The notes: generated by a model from the letters alone, not told the origin. 6,288 bases of DNA from Deltaproteobacteria bacterium (GCA_016875515.1 VGRA01000164.1:1-6288), one strand, 5' to 3'; counted from the first letter of the stretch, positions 1 to 5,822 are shown. Made by a program: numbers and translations.

Positions 1-261
1 CCCTTGGCGTCGTCCGTCACGGACGACGGCGCCCGCTTCGACGCGGCGCGCGCCCAGTTGATCCAGCGCTACCTGGAACTCAAGGGGGCGCCTGTGCCCG
101 CGGCGGTCTCCGACCCCACGTCCGTCGTGTCGGGGGACAGGGCGGGGGAGGCGGGCGGGTGCACCGCGGCCCCCGCAGGCCCCATGGCCGCAGCGTCGCT
201 GCTCGGCCTGCTCACGCTCCGAGCAGCGCGTCGAGCGCGCCGAGGGCGTCCATCCCGCTGA
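1..261 (+). CDS. C-terminal end of a MYXO-CTERM surface protein (5' end outside window)
   Basis: Frame 1 is open from the first base to a TGA at 259-261, giving 86 codons that look like the tail of a longer secreted protein. The first part is a polar stretch with a short helical segment (FDAARAQLIQRYLELKG). A Pro/Ala/Ser/Gly-rich linker follows. The tail is a MYXO-CTERM motif: GGCTAAP with its Cys codon at 160-162, a hydrophobic stretch (MAAASLLGLLTL), then an Arg-rich end (RAARRARRGRPSR). In the known family this signal targets proteins to the myxobacterial envelope and is processed at the invariant Cys. A TTG at 4-6 could be read as a start, but no ribosome site can be seen and the residues are not a signal peptide, so I treat the gene as truncated by the window edge. 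Its last 50 bases overlap the convergent phosphatase gene. The main domain lies outside the window, so no function can be given. Confidence 0.75.
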   Translation, partial: PLASSVTDDGARFDAARAQLIQRYLELKGAPVPAAVSDPTSVVSGDRAGEAGGCTAAPAGPMAAASLLGLLTLRAARRARRGRPSR

Positions 262-901
262 AGGTGAAGGTGGCGCCGGCCTGGCGCAGCGCCTCCTCGC
301 CGTAGCTCCCCGTGGCCACGGCGAGGCACTCGGCGCCCAGGGCCCGGGCCGCCGCCACGTCCTTCGGCGTGTCGCCGATGATCACCACCCGGCACGCCTC
401 GAGCGGCTCCCCCAGCAGGGCCGCCCCGCGCTCCGCTCCCATGCGGATGAGCGTGGGGCGGTCCTCGTGATCGCACCCGAAGCCGCCGAAGCGGAAGGGC
501 GAGTACAGCCCCACCCGCCCCAGCTTCACCCGGGCCCCCTCGCGCACGTTGCCTGTCCCCAGTCCCACCGCGGTGCGTGGGCGTGCGCACGAGGCGGCCA
601 CCGCCTCCCGCATCCCCGGCAGCACCCGGTAGGCGTCCTCCCCGGCAGCCGCCACCTCCTGCTCCAGGTGCGCCACGTAGGCGGCGAGCACCGCGTCCAC
701 GCGCTCGTCCGTGGCTGCCAGGCCCACCGCCTCCAGCCCGAGCCGCGCAATCCTGCGGTCCGTCATCCCGTCCAGGGGGAACTCGCACGCGTCCGCGCGG
801 CCGTGCAGCGCCTGGAACGCCCGCCGGAGCGCGCGCCTCCCCGCGCCGCCCGTGGTCAGGAGCGTTCCGTCAATATCGTACAAGAGCACCGTGGGCTTCA
901 C
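212..901 (-). CDS. HAD-superfamily hydrolase, phosphoglycolate-phosphatase-like
   Basis: This is a 229-residue cytoplasmic phosphatase of the haloacid dehalogenase superfamily. Motif I is DIDGTLL (Asp9 the expected nucleophile, Asp11 the general acid). Motif II is the Thr116 of GLGTGN. Motif III is probably Lys126 in RVKLGRVGL. Motif IV is GDTPKD (Asp177 and Asp181, Mg2+ ligands). An alpha-helical cap of about 100 residues separates motifs I and II, as in the phosphoglycolate phosphatase/beta-phosphoglucomutase-like group. The TGN form of motif II and the following FGGFG...EDRP segment fit a bacterial subfamily usually annotated only as HAD hydrolase. The GTG start at 899-901 is chosen because it overlaps the upstream stop as GTGA, has GGAGG eight bases upstream, and begins just before the first beta strand (VKPTVLLYDID). 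It is the last gene of the four-gene unit and has no export signal. The substrate cannot be told from sequence; phosphoglycolate is only one possibility. Confidence 0.9.
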   Translation of the reverse strand: MKPTVLLYDIDGTLLTTGGAGRRALRRAFQALHGRADACEFPLDGMTDRRIARLGLEAVGLAATDERVDAVLAAYVAHLEQEVAAAGEDAYRVLPGMREAVAASCARPRTAVGLGTGNVREGARVKLGRVGLYSPFRFGGFGCDHEDRPTLIRMGAERGAALLGEPLEACRVVIIGDTPKDVAAARALGAECLAVATGSYGEEALRQAGATFTFSGMDALGALDALLGA

Positions 902-2946
902 GACGGGCGCCTCCGCCGCGCTGCTGCCCACGCGAGCACGGGGAGCCACGGCGCCCACGCCCCCGGCGGCAGCGCGCTGCACCCGCACCCCGGCGGGATG
1001 CACGCCTTGCCATCCGCGGTCTCCTCGCACGTGGCCTCGTCCAGGCAGGCCCCGTCCGCCCCGCAGGGCTGCCGGCAGGTGCCGTCCGCGCAGAAAGTCC
1101 CGGCCACGCAGGTGTAGGGCGTGTCCCACGAGAGGCCACACGCCTCGCCCGCCACGTGCTGGTCCTCCACGCAGCCACACACCCCGTCGTTGCCATCCAC
1201 GGCCACGCAGGCGGTGTCGCAGTGGGGCGCGTCCAGGGTGCACCCCGCGTAGCAGCGCCCCCCCAGGCAGGAGAGGCCGTCGTCGCACGTGCCATCTGCC
1301 CGGCACGCGCCGCAGGTGCGCCCCTCGCGCCGCTCCGGGACGCAGACGGACTGCCCATCCAGCTGCTGGCAGGACTCGTCCGCGCCGCACCCCGCCCCAC
1401 AGGGCGTCCGGCAGGCGGCGGGGCTCCCCACGCACAGCGCCCCCAGCCCGCAGATCCGGACCGAGCCGCCCACGTCGCCACATGCCTGCCCCGGCGAGGC
1501 AATCTCGTCCTGGCACGCGCACACCGGCTGCGCCGCCCCGGGCGCGCTGCCGCAGGCGCGGGCGTCACACGTGTTCGCCGCCGGGTTGCACGGTGCGTGG
1601 CAGCGCCCGGCCACGCACGAGAGGCCGTCCTGGCAGTCCGCGTCCGTGCCACACGCGGTGCAGGTGCCGGCCCCCACGGGCACGCACACCTGGTCCGCCA
1701 GCGGCTGGCCAGCCTCGTCCTCCAGGTTGAGGCAGCTGCCGCTGCCACAGGAGGCCGCGCTGCACGCGTCACAGCTCCCGTCCTGTCCCGTCCCGCCGCA
1801 GCAACTCCGGCAGAACGCCTCGCTGAAGGTCCCAATGCAGAGGCTGCACGGCTCGCAGTAGAGCGACACCTCGCAGCGGTCCCCCGTGCGCCCAGTCGCC
1901 GTGCACATCCCCTCCACGCACGCATAGCCTTGGGGACAGTCCCATGCCCCTGCGCACTGGGCGGAGGGGCAATGGGTGCCGGTGGGCACGCAGTACTGCT
2001 CGTAGCAGACGTAGCCCGCCCCGCACTGCTCGTCCCCGGTGCAGGCGGAGGAGCAATAGTTCTGCCTGCCGGTGGTAAGGCAGAGGCCGGCGAGGCAATC
2101 CTGTCCGGAGGTGCAGAAGGCGCAGAGATCCGGCGCGCCCGGCGCAACGAGGCACGCGCTGGTGCTCACTCCCGTCACGGCCTGCGCCTGCTGGCAGGAG
2201 GTCCCCTGCGGACACCCGCCGCCACAGTCCACCGTGCAGATGAAGCTGCCCGTACCCGGCGCGCCCCGGCACATCAGCCCCGCGGCGCACTGTGCGTCCC
2301 CGGAGCAGGGGCTCCCCATGCCATCACCGCCTCCCGCCGCCGCCGGGTAGACGCCGCACACGTCGGCCACGTCCACCGGATCCAGCGACGGCTTCACGGC
2401 CCCCAGGCTGACGGTGGGAAACATCATTGCGGAGGGCTGCTGCGCGTGGTTGAGCCCCAGGAAGTGGCCAGCCTCGTGCGTGGTGATGGTCTCCACGTCG
2501 TAGGCAGATGCCCCAGCGCCGAGCTTCCACGGGATGTTGTTGTTCATCTCCATGTCGGCGTCGAAAATCTCGCCGCTGCCCGTGTAGTAGGTGGTCGTGG
2601 TCAGCGCGAGCGTGTTGCTCGGATAGCGCCACTGCGTTCCTCCCAGCCACAACATCCGGTTCACCCGGTCGTTTCCATCCACCGCCGCCGTCCCGGTTGG
2701 AGAAGTGAACGTCCCGCCGTACTGGATCTGCCAGCTGGTGCATGCCACCTCCGCGGAGGTCCAATGCCGGTACGACGCCCGGATGACCGGCAGGACGCTG
2801 GAGGCGAAGCCGGAGGGCACGCCGTTGATCCCGGAGTGGGGATAGACCACGTAGGTGGGCGCGTCGAACCAGCGGTGCCCCGAGGGATCTGCCCAGGCCA
2901 CCGCACACGCCAGCCACGCCAGGATCCACCCGAGGCGAGCGCCCAT
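898..2946 (-). CDS. Secreted matrixin-like zinc metalloprotease, Cys-rich, MYXO-CTERM (paralogue 2)
   Basis: The 682-residue product has a signal peptide of about 19 residues (hydrophobic WILAWLACAV, cleavage near AWA/DPS). A catalytic domain follows to about residue 201. The zinc motif is HEAGHFLGLNH, with His157, His161 and His167 as ligands and Glu158 as the catalytic base. The Met-turn is SAMMFP (Met175 aligns with Met185 of the paralogue). A conserved FDADMEMNNNIPWKLG block lies about 30 residues before the zinc motif. Residues 214-649 contain 70 cysteines in CxxC and CxxG.C patterns, the last part being two 114-residue repeats. The tail is MYXO-CTERM: GCGC at 653-656, a hydrophobic Trp/Ala/Leu stretch, and RRRR at 677-680. 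No cysteine-switch propeptide is seen; the catalytic domain starts almost directly after the signal peptide. The expected location is the cell surface. The ATG lies 3 bases after the stop of the homologous upstream gene, with GGAG seven bases before it. Calling it a protease rests on complete active-site residues; substrates are unknown. Confidence 0.92.
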   Translation of the reverse strand: MGARLGWILAWLACAVAWADPSGHRWFDAPTYVVYPHSGINGVPSGFASSVLPVIRASYRHWTSAEVACTSWQIQYGGTFTSPTGTAAVDGNDRVNRMLWLGGTQWRYPSNTLALTTTTYYTGSGEIFDADMEMNNNIPWKLGAGASAYDVETITTHEAGHFLGLNHAQQPSAMMFPTVSLGAVKPSLDPVDVADVCGVYPAAAGGGDGMGSPCSGDAQCAAGLMCRGAPGTGSFICTVDCGGGCPQGTSCQQAQAVTGVSTSACLVAPGAPDLCAFCTSGQDCLAGLCLTTGRQNYCSSACTGDEQCGAGYVCYEQYCVPTGTHCPSAQCAGAWDCPQGYACVEGMCTATGRTGDRCEVSLYCEPCSLCIGTFSEAFCRSCCGGTGQDGSCDACSAASCGSGSCLNLEDEAGQPLADQVCVPVGAGTCTACGTDADCQDGLSCVAGRCHAPCNPAANTCDARACGSAPGAAQPVCACQDEIASPGQACGDVGGSVRICGLGALCVGSPAACRTPCGAGCGADESCQQLDGQSVCVPERREGRTCGACRADGTCDDGLSCLGGRCYAGCTLDAPHCDTACVAVDGNDGVCGCVEDQHVAGEACGLSWDTPYTCVAGTFCADGTCRQPCGADGACLDEATCEETADGKACIPPGCGCSALPPGAWAPWLPVLAWAAARRRRPS
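901..990 (-). other. MYXO-CTERM sorting signal of protease 2
   Basis: Residues 653-682 are GCGC, a hydrophobic stretch rich in Trp, Ala, Pro and Leu, then RRRRPS. This is the myxobacterial C-terminal sorting signal; the invariant Cys is the expected processing and anchoring site. It follows the last Cys-rich repeat with only Ile-Pro-Pro between. Confidence 0.88.
910..914 (-). promoter_or_regulatory. Ribosome binding site deciding the GTG start of the HAD phosphatase
   Basis: On the minus strand GGAGG lies eight bases before the GTG at 899-901, within the codons for the Arg-rich end of protease 2. It decides for this GTG over upstream in-frame alternatives. Confidence 0.75.
1003..1686 (-). 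repeat. Two 114-residue Cys-rich repeats in protease 2
   Basis: Marker cysteines of the repeated VC(V/I)P box fall at residues 421, 535 and 649, a period of exactly 114 residues. Each unit runs through C.AC, DGLSC..GRC, a Cys-pair segment, VC.C, ACG, a short variable part, CR.PC, and a final Cys pair before the next box. Units are about 1345-1686 and 1003-1344. A more diverged earlier copy of the first half appears near residues 264-290 (PDLCAFCTSGQDC). Confidence 0.75.
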
Positions 2947-2949
2947 CTC

Positions 2950-5184
2950 TCAGCTCCGGCCGCCCCGAAAACCCTGGACTCCGCGCCGTCGCCTCGCGGT
3001 CCACACCATGGCCAGCGCAAGCCAGGGCAACGCCGCCGCACCGCGCCCAGCGCCGCAGCCACACCCGGCCGTGTTCACCGGGACGCCGGCACCTCCTGAC
3101 CCGCCAGCCGCTCCCCCGCCCGCGCCACCACCCGGTCCCCCGCCCGCGCCGCCCCCGCTGCCGCCGCCCGACCCCGGTTGTTCTGGCAGGCAGACCTCTC
3201 CCTGTGATGTGCCGGTGCACGTGAACCCGGCATCGCAGCCCCGGGTGGCCCCGCACGGCAGCCGGCACCGCCCCTCAATGCACACCCCGTTGTTGGCGCA
3301 GGAGAAGGGGATGCCAGCCACGAGGCCACACGCGCCGCCCTCCAGTTGCTGCGCGTCCGGGCAGCCGCACACCCCGGCCGTCCCGGAGGTGGGCACGCAG
3401 GTGCTGCCGCACACCGGGGCCTGCGTGTCACAGCGCTTGTAGCAACGGCCGCCGAGGCAGGTGAGATCTCCGCCAGCGCACGTACCACTCACGCACGCCG
3501 CGCACGCCCCCCCGCCGGTGTCGGGCACACAGACGCTCTTTCCGCTGACCACCTGGCAGCTTTCCCCGCCGCCGCAGCTGTTGGCGGTGCACGGGATTCT
3601 GCACACCGAGGGGCTGCCCACGCACAGCGCACCGTTCGAGCACACCTTCAACGTGCTTCCGGACTGTCCGCAGCTCTGTCCTACCGTGGCAATCTCGTTC
3701 GAGCAGGCGCACACCCCCTGGGACGTGCCGGGAATGGCGTAGCAGGCCTTCTGCGAGCAGGTGTTGTTCGCTCCCGGGTTGCAGGGCGGGTGGCACCGGC
3801 CCGCGTAGCAGGTCAGCCCGGACTGGCAATCCGAGTTGCTTGCGCACGAGGCGCACGCGGCGCTCCCTCCGGGCACGCACACCCTGTCCGGGATGGGCTG
3901 GTTCTGGGAGTTCACGAGCGACAGGCACGTCGTCCCGCCGGCGCAACTGGTGGACGCGCAGGCGTTGCACGCGCCGCCCTGGTTGTTGCCGCCGCAGCAG
4001 GCCATGCACGTGGCCTCCGCCTCGTCCCCGATGCACAGGGTGCACGTGGCGCAGTAGCGGGAGACGTCGCACCGGTCGCCGGCGTTGCCCGTCGCCGTGC
4101 ACATCCCGGAGATGCACGCGTATCCGGTGGCACACTGTGCCGAGCCCGTGCATTGAGGGGTGGGACAGGCGGTTCCCGCTGGGACGCAATAGGTCTGGTT
4201 GTAGCAGACGTACCCCGGCCCACACTGGGTATCCGCCAGGCAGGACAGCGAGCAGTAGTTGACCCGGTTGTTCCTGTCCGTGAGGCAGATGCCCGAGGAG
4301 CAGTCCTGCCCGGAGGTGCAGAACCGGCACAGGTCCGGCGAGCCTACCGGCACCAGGCACGCCTGGACGTTTCCCCCGGTCGGGGTCTTCGCCGCCTGGC
4401 AGGTGGTCCCGGCCGGGCAGGTGATCCCTGCACCGCACTCCTTGGTGCAGATGTAGCCGTTGCTCGCAGACGCCCCGCGGCACTTCAGCCCTCCCGCGCA
4501 GTTGCCGTCCGACGTGCACGGGCTCCCCTGCGCGCCGGACGCACTGGTGGCCGGATAGACCCCGCAAACGTCGTTGACGTCCAGCACGTCCAGCGTCGCC
4601 TTGATGTCCCCCACGTTGTAGTACGGCGTCATCACCGCCTGCGTCTGCGGGGTGTGGTCCAGGCCAATGAAGTGCCCGGCCTCGTGCGTGGTGATGCTCT
4701 CTACGTCGTAGAACTGCCCAGGCCCGCCCAGCTTCCAGGGGATGTTGTTGTTCATCTCCATGTCCGCGTCGAACAGCTGGCCGGAGCCCTGGTACCAGCT
4801 TGTGGTGGTCACGCCGAGCGTGGAGTTGCTGTACCGCCAGTTGTTTCCGCCCAGCCAGATCATCCGGTTGGCGCCGTCGTTGCCGCTGACGGCCTGAAGC
4901 CCGGACGGGCTGGTGTAGGTGCCGCCGTAGTTGAACTGGAAGCTGGTGCAGGCCACCTCCGTGGAGGTCCAGTGGGCGTAGGATTCCCGCACCACCGGGA
5001 GGACGTTGGTGCTGAAGCCGCTCGCCAAGTTGTTGATGCCCGTGTGCGCGTACACCGAATAGGTGGGCGGCCAGGGCACGCCGTTGGTGCCGGGGTTGAA
5101 CCAGCGGTGGCCGGATGGCACGGCCAGCGCCGCCCCTGCAGCGAGCGCCAGCACCGCGGAGAGACCGCGCGCGGCGCTCCTCAT
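2950..5184 (-). CDS. Secreted matrixin-like zinc metalloprotease, Cys-rich with Gly-rich stalk, MYXO-CTERM (paralogue 1)
   Basis: The 744-residue product is collinear with the downstream paralogue. The signal peptide is residues 1 to about 21 (MRSAARG, then an Ala/Leu core, cleavage near ALA/VPS). The catalytic domain runs to about residue 211, with zinc motif HEAGHFIGLDH (His167, His171, His177; Glu168 catalytic) and Met-turn AVMTPY (Met185). Relative to the paralogue it has an insertion of about ten residues (NPGTNGVPWP) after HRWF. The Cys-rich region (about 223-665) has 70 cysteines in the same order as the paralogue. A Gly-rich stalk follows (670-700), then a MYXO-CTERM tail with GCGC at 707-710 and RRRR at 731-734. 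Ten extra residues (GVQGFRGGRS) follow the Arg cluster, and their codons carry the ribosome site of the next gene. The start ATG overlaps the upstream stop as ATGA, with GGAGGT five bases before it. Like the paralogue it lacks a cysteine-switch propeptide. It is most likely a surface-anchored endopeptidase. Confidence 0.92.
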   Translation of the reverse strand: MRSAARGLSAVLALAAGAALAVPSGHRWFNPGTNGVPWPPTYSVYAHTGINNLASGFSTNVLPVVRESYAHWTSTEVACTSFQFNYGGTYTSPSGLQAVSGNDGANRMIWLGGNNWRYSNSTLGVTTTSWYQGSGQLFDADMEMNNNIPWKLGGPGQFYDVESITTHEAGHFIGLDHTPQTQAVMTPYYNVGDIKATLDVLDVNDVCGVYPATSASGAQGSPCTSDGNCAGGLKCRGASASNGYICTKECGAGITCPAGTTCQAAKTPTGGNVQACLVPVGSPDLCRFCTSGQDCSSGICLTDRNNRVNYCSLSCLADTQCGPGYVCYNQTYCVPAGTACPTPQCTGSAQCATGYACISGMCTATGNAGDRCDVSRYCATCTLCIGDEAEATCMACCGGNNQGGACNACASTSCAGGTTCLSLVNSQNQPIPDRVCVPGGSAACASCASNSDCQSGLTCYAGRCHPPCNPGANNTCSQKACYAIPGTSQGVCACSNEIATVGQSCGQSGSTLKVCSNGALCVGSPSVCRIPCTANSCGGGESCQVVSGKSVCVPDTGGGACAACVSGTCAGGDLTCLGGRCYKRCDTQAPVCGSTCVPTSGTAGVCGCPDAQQLEGGACGLVAGIPFSCANNGVCIEGRCRLPCGATRGCDAGFTCTGTSQGEVCLPEQPGSGGGSGGGAGGGPGGGAGGGAAGGSGGAGVPVNTAGCGCGAGRGAAALPWLALAMVWTARRRRGVQGFRGGRS
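2953..3066 (-). other. MYXO-CTERM sorting signal of protease 1, with C-terminal extension
   Basis: Residues 707-744 are GCGC, a hydrophobic stretch (AAALPWLALAMVWTA), RRRR, then ten further residues (GVQGFRGGRS). The signal normally ends within a few residues of the Arg cluster, so the extension is unusual. It carries the ribosome site of the next gene. Confidence 0.88.
2954..2957 (-). promoter_or_regulatory. Ribosome binding site of protease 2
   Basis: On the minus strand GGAG lies seven bases before the ATG at 2944-2946. It is encoded in the last codons of protease 1 (the Arg-Ser end), just before that gene's TGA. Confidence 0.7.
3085..3177 (-). repeat. Gly-rich low-complexity stalk in protease 1
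   Basis: Residues 670-700 are made of GGGA, GGGS and GGGP units and are nearly all Gly, Ala, Ser and Pro. They join the Cys-rich region to the MYXO-CTERM tail. On the plus strand the DNA is a C-rich low-complexity tract. The tract is absent from protease 2. It probably acts as a flexible spacer holding the enzyme away from the membrane. Confidence 0.85.
3193..3879 (-). repeat. Two ~114-residue Cys-rich repeats in protease 1
   Basis: The corresponding boxes are at residues 436, 552 and 665, giving units of 116 and 113 residues (3532-3879 and 3193-3531). The order of cysteines matches the units in protease 2, so the internal duplication came before the gene duplication. Confidence 0.72.
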
Positions 5185-5756
5185 TTGCCACCTCCGCCGC
5201 GCACCGCGGCGCGGATGCGGGCCAGGAACGGCTCGGCCGGGCCCAGGTCCTCGCGCCCGTCCACCAGCCGCACCTTGCCGCCGCGCGGCTCATACAGCCC
5301 CATCCCGTGGCCGTCCCGCCATGCGCGGGGCTTCCCGAACGCGTCCGGCGAGAGCGTCACCTTGCCCATGGCCATGGAGGAGACGACGTAGCCCTTCGGG
5401 TCGTCACCCGGGTGGACCAGGAAGAGCAGCACCTCCTCGCCCTCGCGGAACTCAGCAGCGCCGGCCACGGACTGGCCCACGCCGCCCACCACGCCGCCCG
5501 CCTGACGCACCAGCACCGTGCTGCCGGCGCTTCCCTTCAGCACCTCCGTCACGCGGAGCTCGGTCCAGGTGTTGATGCGGCGGCCCTCGTCGTCCCACCG
5601 GGACGCAGAGCGGAGCGCCACCCCGCGCACCACGAGGTGGGCGTCTGCCGTCATCTCCTCAAAGCTCTGCTGGAGGACCACCGTGGCCTCCGCGCGGGAC
5701 GTGACGAAGACTGCGAGGGCGAGGGCGAGTCCCCGGAGGGCGAGGCTTGAATTCAT
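5181..5756 (-). CDS. Small secreted protein of unknown function, partner of the metalloproteases
   Basis: The 191-residue protein has a signal peptide (MNSSLALRG, Ala/Leu/Val core, probable cleavage after SRAEA at residue 24). The mature part begins TVVLQQSFEEMTADAHLVVRG. It has a pattern I recognise from uncharacterised secreted bacterial proteins: ADxxVxG, SRWDDEGRRINT, LRVTEVLKG, a Gly-rich GGVVGGVGQSVAGA turn, FREGEEVLLFL, then YVVSSMAMGKV. Alternating hydrophobic residues suggest a beta-sandwich. It has no cysteine in the mature part, no membrane anchor and no MYXO-CTERM tail, so a periplasmic or extracellular soluble protein is expected. It is the first gene of the unit and its TGA overlaps the protease ATG (ATGA). 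The ATG at 5754-5756 is chosen because the signal peptide begins there; the frame stays open far upstream only because the DNA is GC-rich. Shine-Dalgarno pairing is poor (an AGG sits one base from the ATG). No enzyme motif is seen. A role as protease inhibitor, chaperone or targeting factor is inference from linkage only. Confidence 0.85.
   Translation of the reverse strand: MNSSLALRGLALALAVFVTSRAEATVVLQQSFEEMTADAHLVVRGVALRSASRWDDEGRRINTWTELRVTEVLKGSAGSTVLVRQAGGVVGGVGQSVAGAAEFREGEEVLLFLVHPGDDPKGYVVSSMAMGKVTLSPDAFGKPRAWRDGHGMGLYEPRGGKVRLVDGREDLGPAEPFLARIRAAVRGGGGK
5190..5195 (-). promoter_or_regulatory. Ribosome binding site of protease 1
   Basis: On the minus strand GGAGGT lies five bases before the ATG at 5182-5184 and inside the Gly-rich end of the small secreted protein. 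It supports this start and the ATGA coupling. Confidence 0.75.
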
Positions 5757-5757
5757 G

Positions 5758-5775
5758 CCTGCTCTATAGGACAGG
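5758..5775. promoter_or_regulatory. Imperfect 18-bp palindrome over the operon -10-like site
   Basis: CCTG and CAGG arms flank a CTATAG core; seven of nine base pairs match. The site covers the only AT-rich spot in the divergent region and begins two bases upstream of the operon ATG. Its centre is 32 bp from that of the neighbouring inverted repeat, about three helical turns. Confidence 0.3.
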
Positions 5776-5788
5776 GGGGGCGCCGCGA

Positions 5789-5808
5789 ACCAGCGCCTAG
5801 CCGCTGGT
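5789..5808. promoter_or_regulatory. Perfect 7-bp inverted repeat, possible operator
   Basis: ACCAGCG and CGCTGGT flank a six-base centre (CCTAGC), ending 14 bases before the DsrE-like ATG. It could be a regulator site acting on both divergent units or a hairpin in the plus-strand leader. Seven pairs in GC-rich DNA could also arise by chance. Confidence 0.35.
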
Positions 5809-5822
5809 GTGCCCAACCTGCC

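Larger units (their letters stand above)
898..5184 (-). repeat. Tandem gene duplication of the metalloprotease
   Basis: The two protease genes are head-to-tail paralogues, collinear from signal peptide to sorting tail. DNA identity is still visible in places: bases around 2535-2558 match those around 4741-4764 almost without change (codons for DMEMNNNIP). Most codons have diverged, so the duplication is old. The only large differences are the ten-residue insertion near the N terminus and the Gly-rich stalk, both in protease 1. Confidence 0.88.
212..5756 (-). other. Four-gene translationally coupled operon
   Basis: Four minus-strand genes lie end to end: the small secreted protein (stop 5181-5183), protease 1 (start 5182-5184, stop 2950-2952), protease 2 (start 2944-2946, stop 898-900) and the HAD phosphatase (start 899-901, stop 212-214). 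Junctions are ATGA (4-base overlap), a 3-base gap and GTGA (4-base overlap). No internal promoter or terminator can fit between them. Joint transcription is close to certain on this spacing; translational coupling is a strong inference. Confidence 0.9.
5757..5822. promoter_or_regulatory. Divergent intergenic region, presumed promoters of the operon and the DsrE-like gene
   Basis: These 66 bases are the only space for the promoters of both divergent units. On the minus strand a -10-like TATAGA ends six bases before the operon ATG, with no clear -35 at normal spacing. If used, transcription would begin about at the start codon and give a leaderless mRNA. A run of seven G lies at 5774-5780. No -10/-35 pair is convincing on the plus strand. 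Promoter identity is inferred from position. Confidence 0.45.

Noticed and set aside
4..6. TTG as the true start of the left-edge gene
   Set aside because: No ribosome site can be seen, no signal peptide follows, and a MYXO-CTERM protein needs an export signal, so the gene most likely begins before the window.
902..1522. Upstream in-frame extension of the HAD phosphatase to an ATG at 1522
   Set aside because: The added ~207 residues are an off-frame reading of the protease Cys-rich region. The GTG at 899-901 has a ribosome site and begins next to HAD motif I.
1003..1686. Regular repeats as a CRISPR array
   Set aside because: The repeats are at protein level with a 342-base period inside an open reading frame, not short identical DNA repeats with spacers.
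577..3099. Open frame of 840 codons on the plus strand
   Set aside because: It is antisense to both proteases and the phosphatase, is made of Arg/Ala/Pro/Gly-rich low-complexity protein and has no recognisable domain. GC-rich codon use leaves such frames open by chance.
3346..5391. Open frame of 681 codons on the plus strand
   Set aside because: It is antisense to protease 1, whose signal peptide, zinc motif and sorting tail are all intact; the plus-strand product has no motif.
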